Shown here: positions 62,754 through 64,000 of the stretch, piece after piece
Numbering within the stretch: the first letter of the stretch is position 1
How the letters are laid out: every line of letters begins with the position of its first letter
Assembly (NCBI RefSeq): GCF_000473365.1
Contig: NZ_KI421517.1
Span: 4,068,001-4,132,000, forward strand
Origin: Adhaeribacter aquaticus DSM 16391
Lineage (GTDB): Bacteria; Bacteroidota; Bacteroidia; Cytophagales; Hymenobacteraceae
Direction: 5' to 3'
Length of the DNA stretch: 64,000 nt
The notes under the pieces: model-generated
Database searches by the model: none
What the model saw: the letters and a program-made list of their open reading frames with translations, nothing else
Told to the model about the DNA's origin: nothing
Position numbers and translations under genes: made by a program

Positions 62754-63755
62754 TTAGAAACCAGATGGTTTAATCCTTAAGCCAGTAGTTTCTTCCAGAC
62801 CGAATAATAAATTCATGTTTTGTACCGCTTGTCCGGAGGCACCTTTCAATAAATTATCAATCATGCTGATGATAACTAATTGATCGTCTACTTTATCTAC
62901 GTAAACAATGCCTTTATTTGTATTTACTACCTGCTTTAGGTGCGGATTAACTTTGGAAATATGTACGAAGGGATGATTGGCAAAAAACGCTTCGTAAATA
63001 TTCCTGGCTTCTTCCAGACTTAAATTAGTTTGTAAATAACAAGTTGTGATAATACCTCTGGTAAAATTGCCCCGGTAAGGTACAAAATGAATGGCCGGTA
63101 AGGTTTCTGATTGTAATAAACCTAAACTTTGCCTGATCTCCTGTAAGTGCTGGTGATTGAACAACTTATAAGTTGAAACATTGCTATCCCGCCAGCTAAA
63201 ATGGCTGGTTTCGGTTAAACTTTGTCCGGCCCCGGTAGAACCCGTTATTCCACTAATATGTACCGCTGATGTTAAACCATTCTTGCTCGCCAAAGGCAAT
63301 AAAGCCAATTGAATACAGGTAGCAAAACAACCTGGATTGGCAATATTATTGGCTTTGGTTATTTCGTCGCGCTGCAATTCTGGTAAGCCGTAAACAAAAT
63401 CACGACCTTCAAAATTAGCCGTATCGTTCAACCGGAAATCCTGACTAAGGTCAATAATTTTAACCGAAGCAGGAAAGTTTTGCTCGGTTAAAAATTTCTT
63501 AGCCGCTCCGTGACCTACGCACAAAAATAATACATCAATGTCGGTGGAGAATTCGGTGCTAAAGGTTAACTCCGTTTCGCCTAATAAATCGGTATGAACC
63601 TGGTATAAATATTTGCCACCGTTACTGGAGCTGTGAACAAAAGTTATTTCGGCGTTTGGGTGGTTCAGAAGCAAACGTACAAGCTCCCCGCCGGTATAAC
63701 CGGCACCACCGGCTATACCAACACGTATTTTAGACCCCGTATTAAGAATGGCCAT
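62754..63755 (-). CDS. argC: N-acyl-gamma-glutamyl-phosphate reductase
   Basis: NADPH-dependent reductase, 333 aa. Rossmann motif RVGIAGGAGYTGGELVRLLL, catalytic Cys in NIANPGCFATCIQLALLP, and GITGSTGAGQSLTE and HFVPYRGNFTRGII in the dimerisation/catalytic domain. Its start overlaps the argG stop by 14 bp. It precedes argD across a 154-bp gap. Confidence 0.95.
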   Translation of the reverse strand: MAILNTGSKIRVGIAGGAGYTGGELVRLLLNHPNAEITFVHSSSNGGKYLYQVHTDLLGETELTFSTEFSTDIDVLFLCVGHGAAKKFLTEQNFPASVKIIDLSQDFRLNDTANFEGRDFVYGLPELQRDEITKANNIANPGCFATCIQLALLPLASKNGLTSAVHISGITGSTGAGQSLTETSHFSWRDSNVSTYKLFNHQHLQEIRQSLGLLQSETLPAIHFVPYRGNFTRGIITTCYLQTNLSLEEARNIYEAFFANHPFVHISKVNPHLKQVVNTNKGIVYVDKVDDQLVIISMIDNLLKGASGQAVQNMNLLFGLEETTGLRIKPSGF

Positions 63756-64000
63756 TAACTTTGTGGTAAATCATGGTCTGGTTACCAAATATTTTAGAGA
63801 AGCCTTTAACATCTTCACCAGTCCAACTGTTGTTCATTTCGCCGTAAGAACCAAACTTAGACGACATTAAATCGTGCTCTGATTCGATACCTACCACGTA
63901 GAAACGGTAAGGCGCTAAACCAACGGTAACCGTACCCGATACAGTTGTCTGTGTATCTTCCAAAAATTTTTCCACGTTGCGCATTACCGGATCCAGGAAC
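63742..64000 (-). CDS. argG: Argininosuccinate synthase, C-terminal part (5' end outside window)
   Basis: Joins citrulline and aspartate with ATP. Only about 86 C-terminal codons are present; the frame continues to the window edge (LDPVMRNVEKFLEDTQ, typical of ArgG), so the ATG at 63984 is internal. VTVGLAPYRFYVVGIESEHD and MSSKFGSYGEMNNSW match the last part of ArgG, which makes the C-terminal helix of the tetramer. First visible gene of the minus-strand arginine operon; it overlaps argC by 14 bp. Confidence 0.92.
   Translation of the reverse strand, partial: FLDPVMRNVEKFLEDTQTTVSGTVTVGLAPYRFYVVGIESEHDLMSSKFGSYGEMNNSWTGEDVKGFSKIFGNQTMIYHKVNGHS

Noticed and set aside
1-64000. tRNA, rRNA or CRISPR
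   Set aside because: I read the intergenic regions for tRNA cloverleaf features, rRNA-like blocks and regularly spaced direct repeats; none was convincing. A tRNA scan would be decisive.

Overview
The window reads as chromosome of a Bacteroidota bacterium, most likely class Cytophagia and plausibly Hymenobacteraceae; the genus cannot be fixed by eye. The reasons are moderately AT-rich DNA, a short primary sigma factor without region 1.1, promoters that fit the Bacteroidota pattern TTTG-N(17-23)-TAnnTTTG, a type IX-secreted subtilase, a TonB-dependent receptor with a carboxypeptidase-like N-domain, a bacillithiol gene, a serine-palmitoyltransferase-type enzyme, a histone H1-like protein, and an arginine operon with the N-acylornithine carbamoyltransferase branch. 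No rRNA, tRNA, CRISPR array, transposase or prophage was seen.

Layout. 0-10.6 kb holds housekeeping genes: pnp (3' end), rpoD, trxB, an M23/LysM peptidase, bshB1, accC, spt, a histone H1-like gene, tyrS and holA. 10.8-20.7 kb is a forward run: a large TPR protein, an outer-membrane barrel, an HU-like/SPOR membrane protein, ExbB-ExbD-TonB, folC and trmB. 20.8-29.2 kb holds a TrpF-like protein with an altered active site, mnmA, a lipoprotein, a T9SS subtilase, rpe, a TonB-dependent receptor and a DUF2911 protein. 29.3-36.6 kb is a complete, tightly packed histidine operon hisGDCBHAF(IE), preceded by a promoter and a 37-codon leader with seven His codons, which suggests His-dependent attenuation.

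36.8-46.5 kb is the least understood part. Two divergent gene sets carry three ligase-type enzymes of peptide-tag or small-peptide chemistry: a transglutaminase-like peptidase, an alpha-E protein and a circularly permuted ATP-grasp on the minus strand, and a C39-like peptidase, a RimK-type ATP-grasp and a GCS2-type ligase on the plus strand. A small winged-helix-like gene lies beside them, and a bile-acid-symporter-family transporter and two small membrane proteins follow. This is the best candidate for an undescribed biochemical system. 46.5-50.5 kb is gene-poor and very AT-rich. It holds a G-quadruplex motif, GATAAATA direct repeats, a cluster of DnaA-box-like sites (origin-like but unproven), a zinc-ribbon protein, an orphan terminator and long inverted repeats.

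50.5-56 kb carries a divergent PEP carboxylase, an EamA transporter, a GNAT-like protein and an HD phosphohydrolase. 56.2-64 kb is the minus-strand arginine operon argG(partial)-C-D-F'-B-proC-argE-argH. The carbamoyltransferase has Val at the residue that separates acetyl- from succinyl-ornithine enzymes, which predicts succinylated intermediates.
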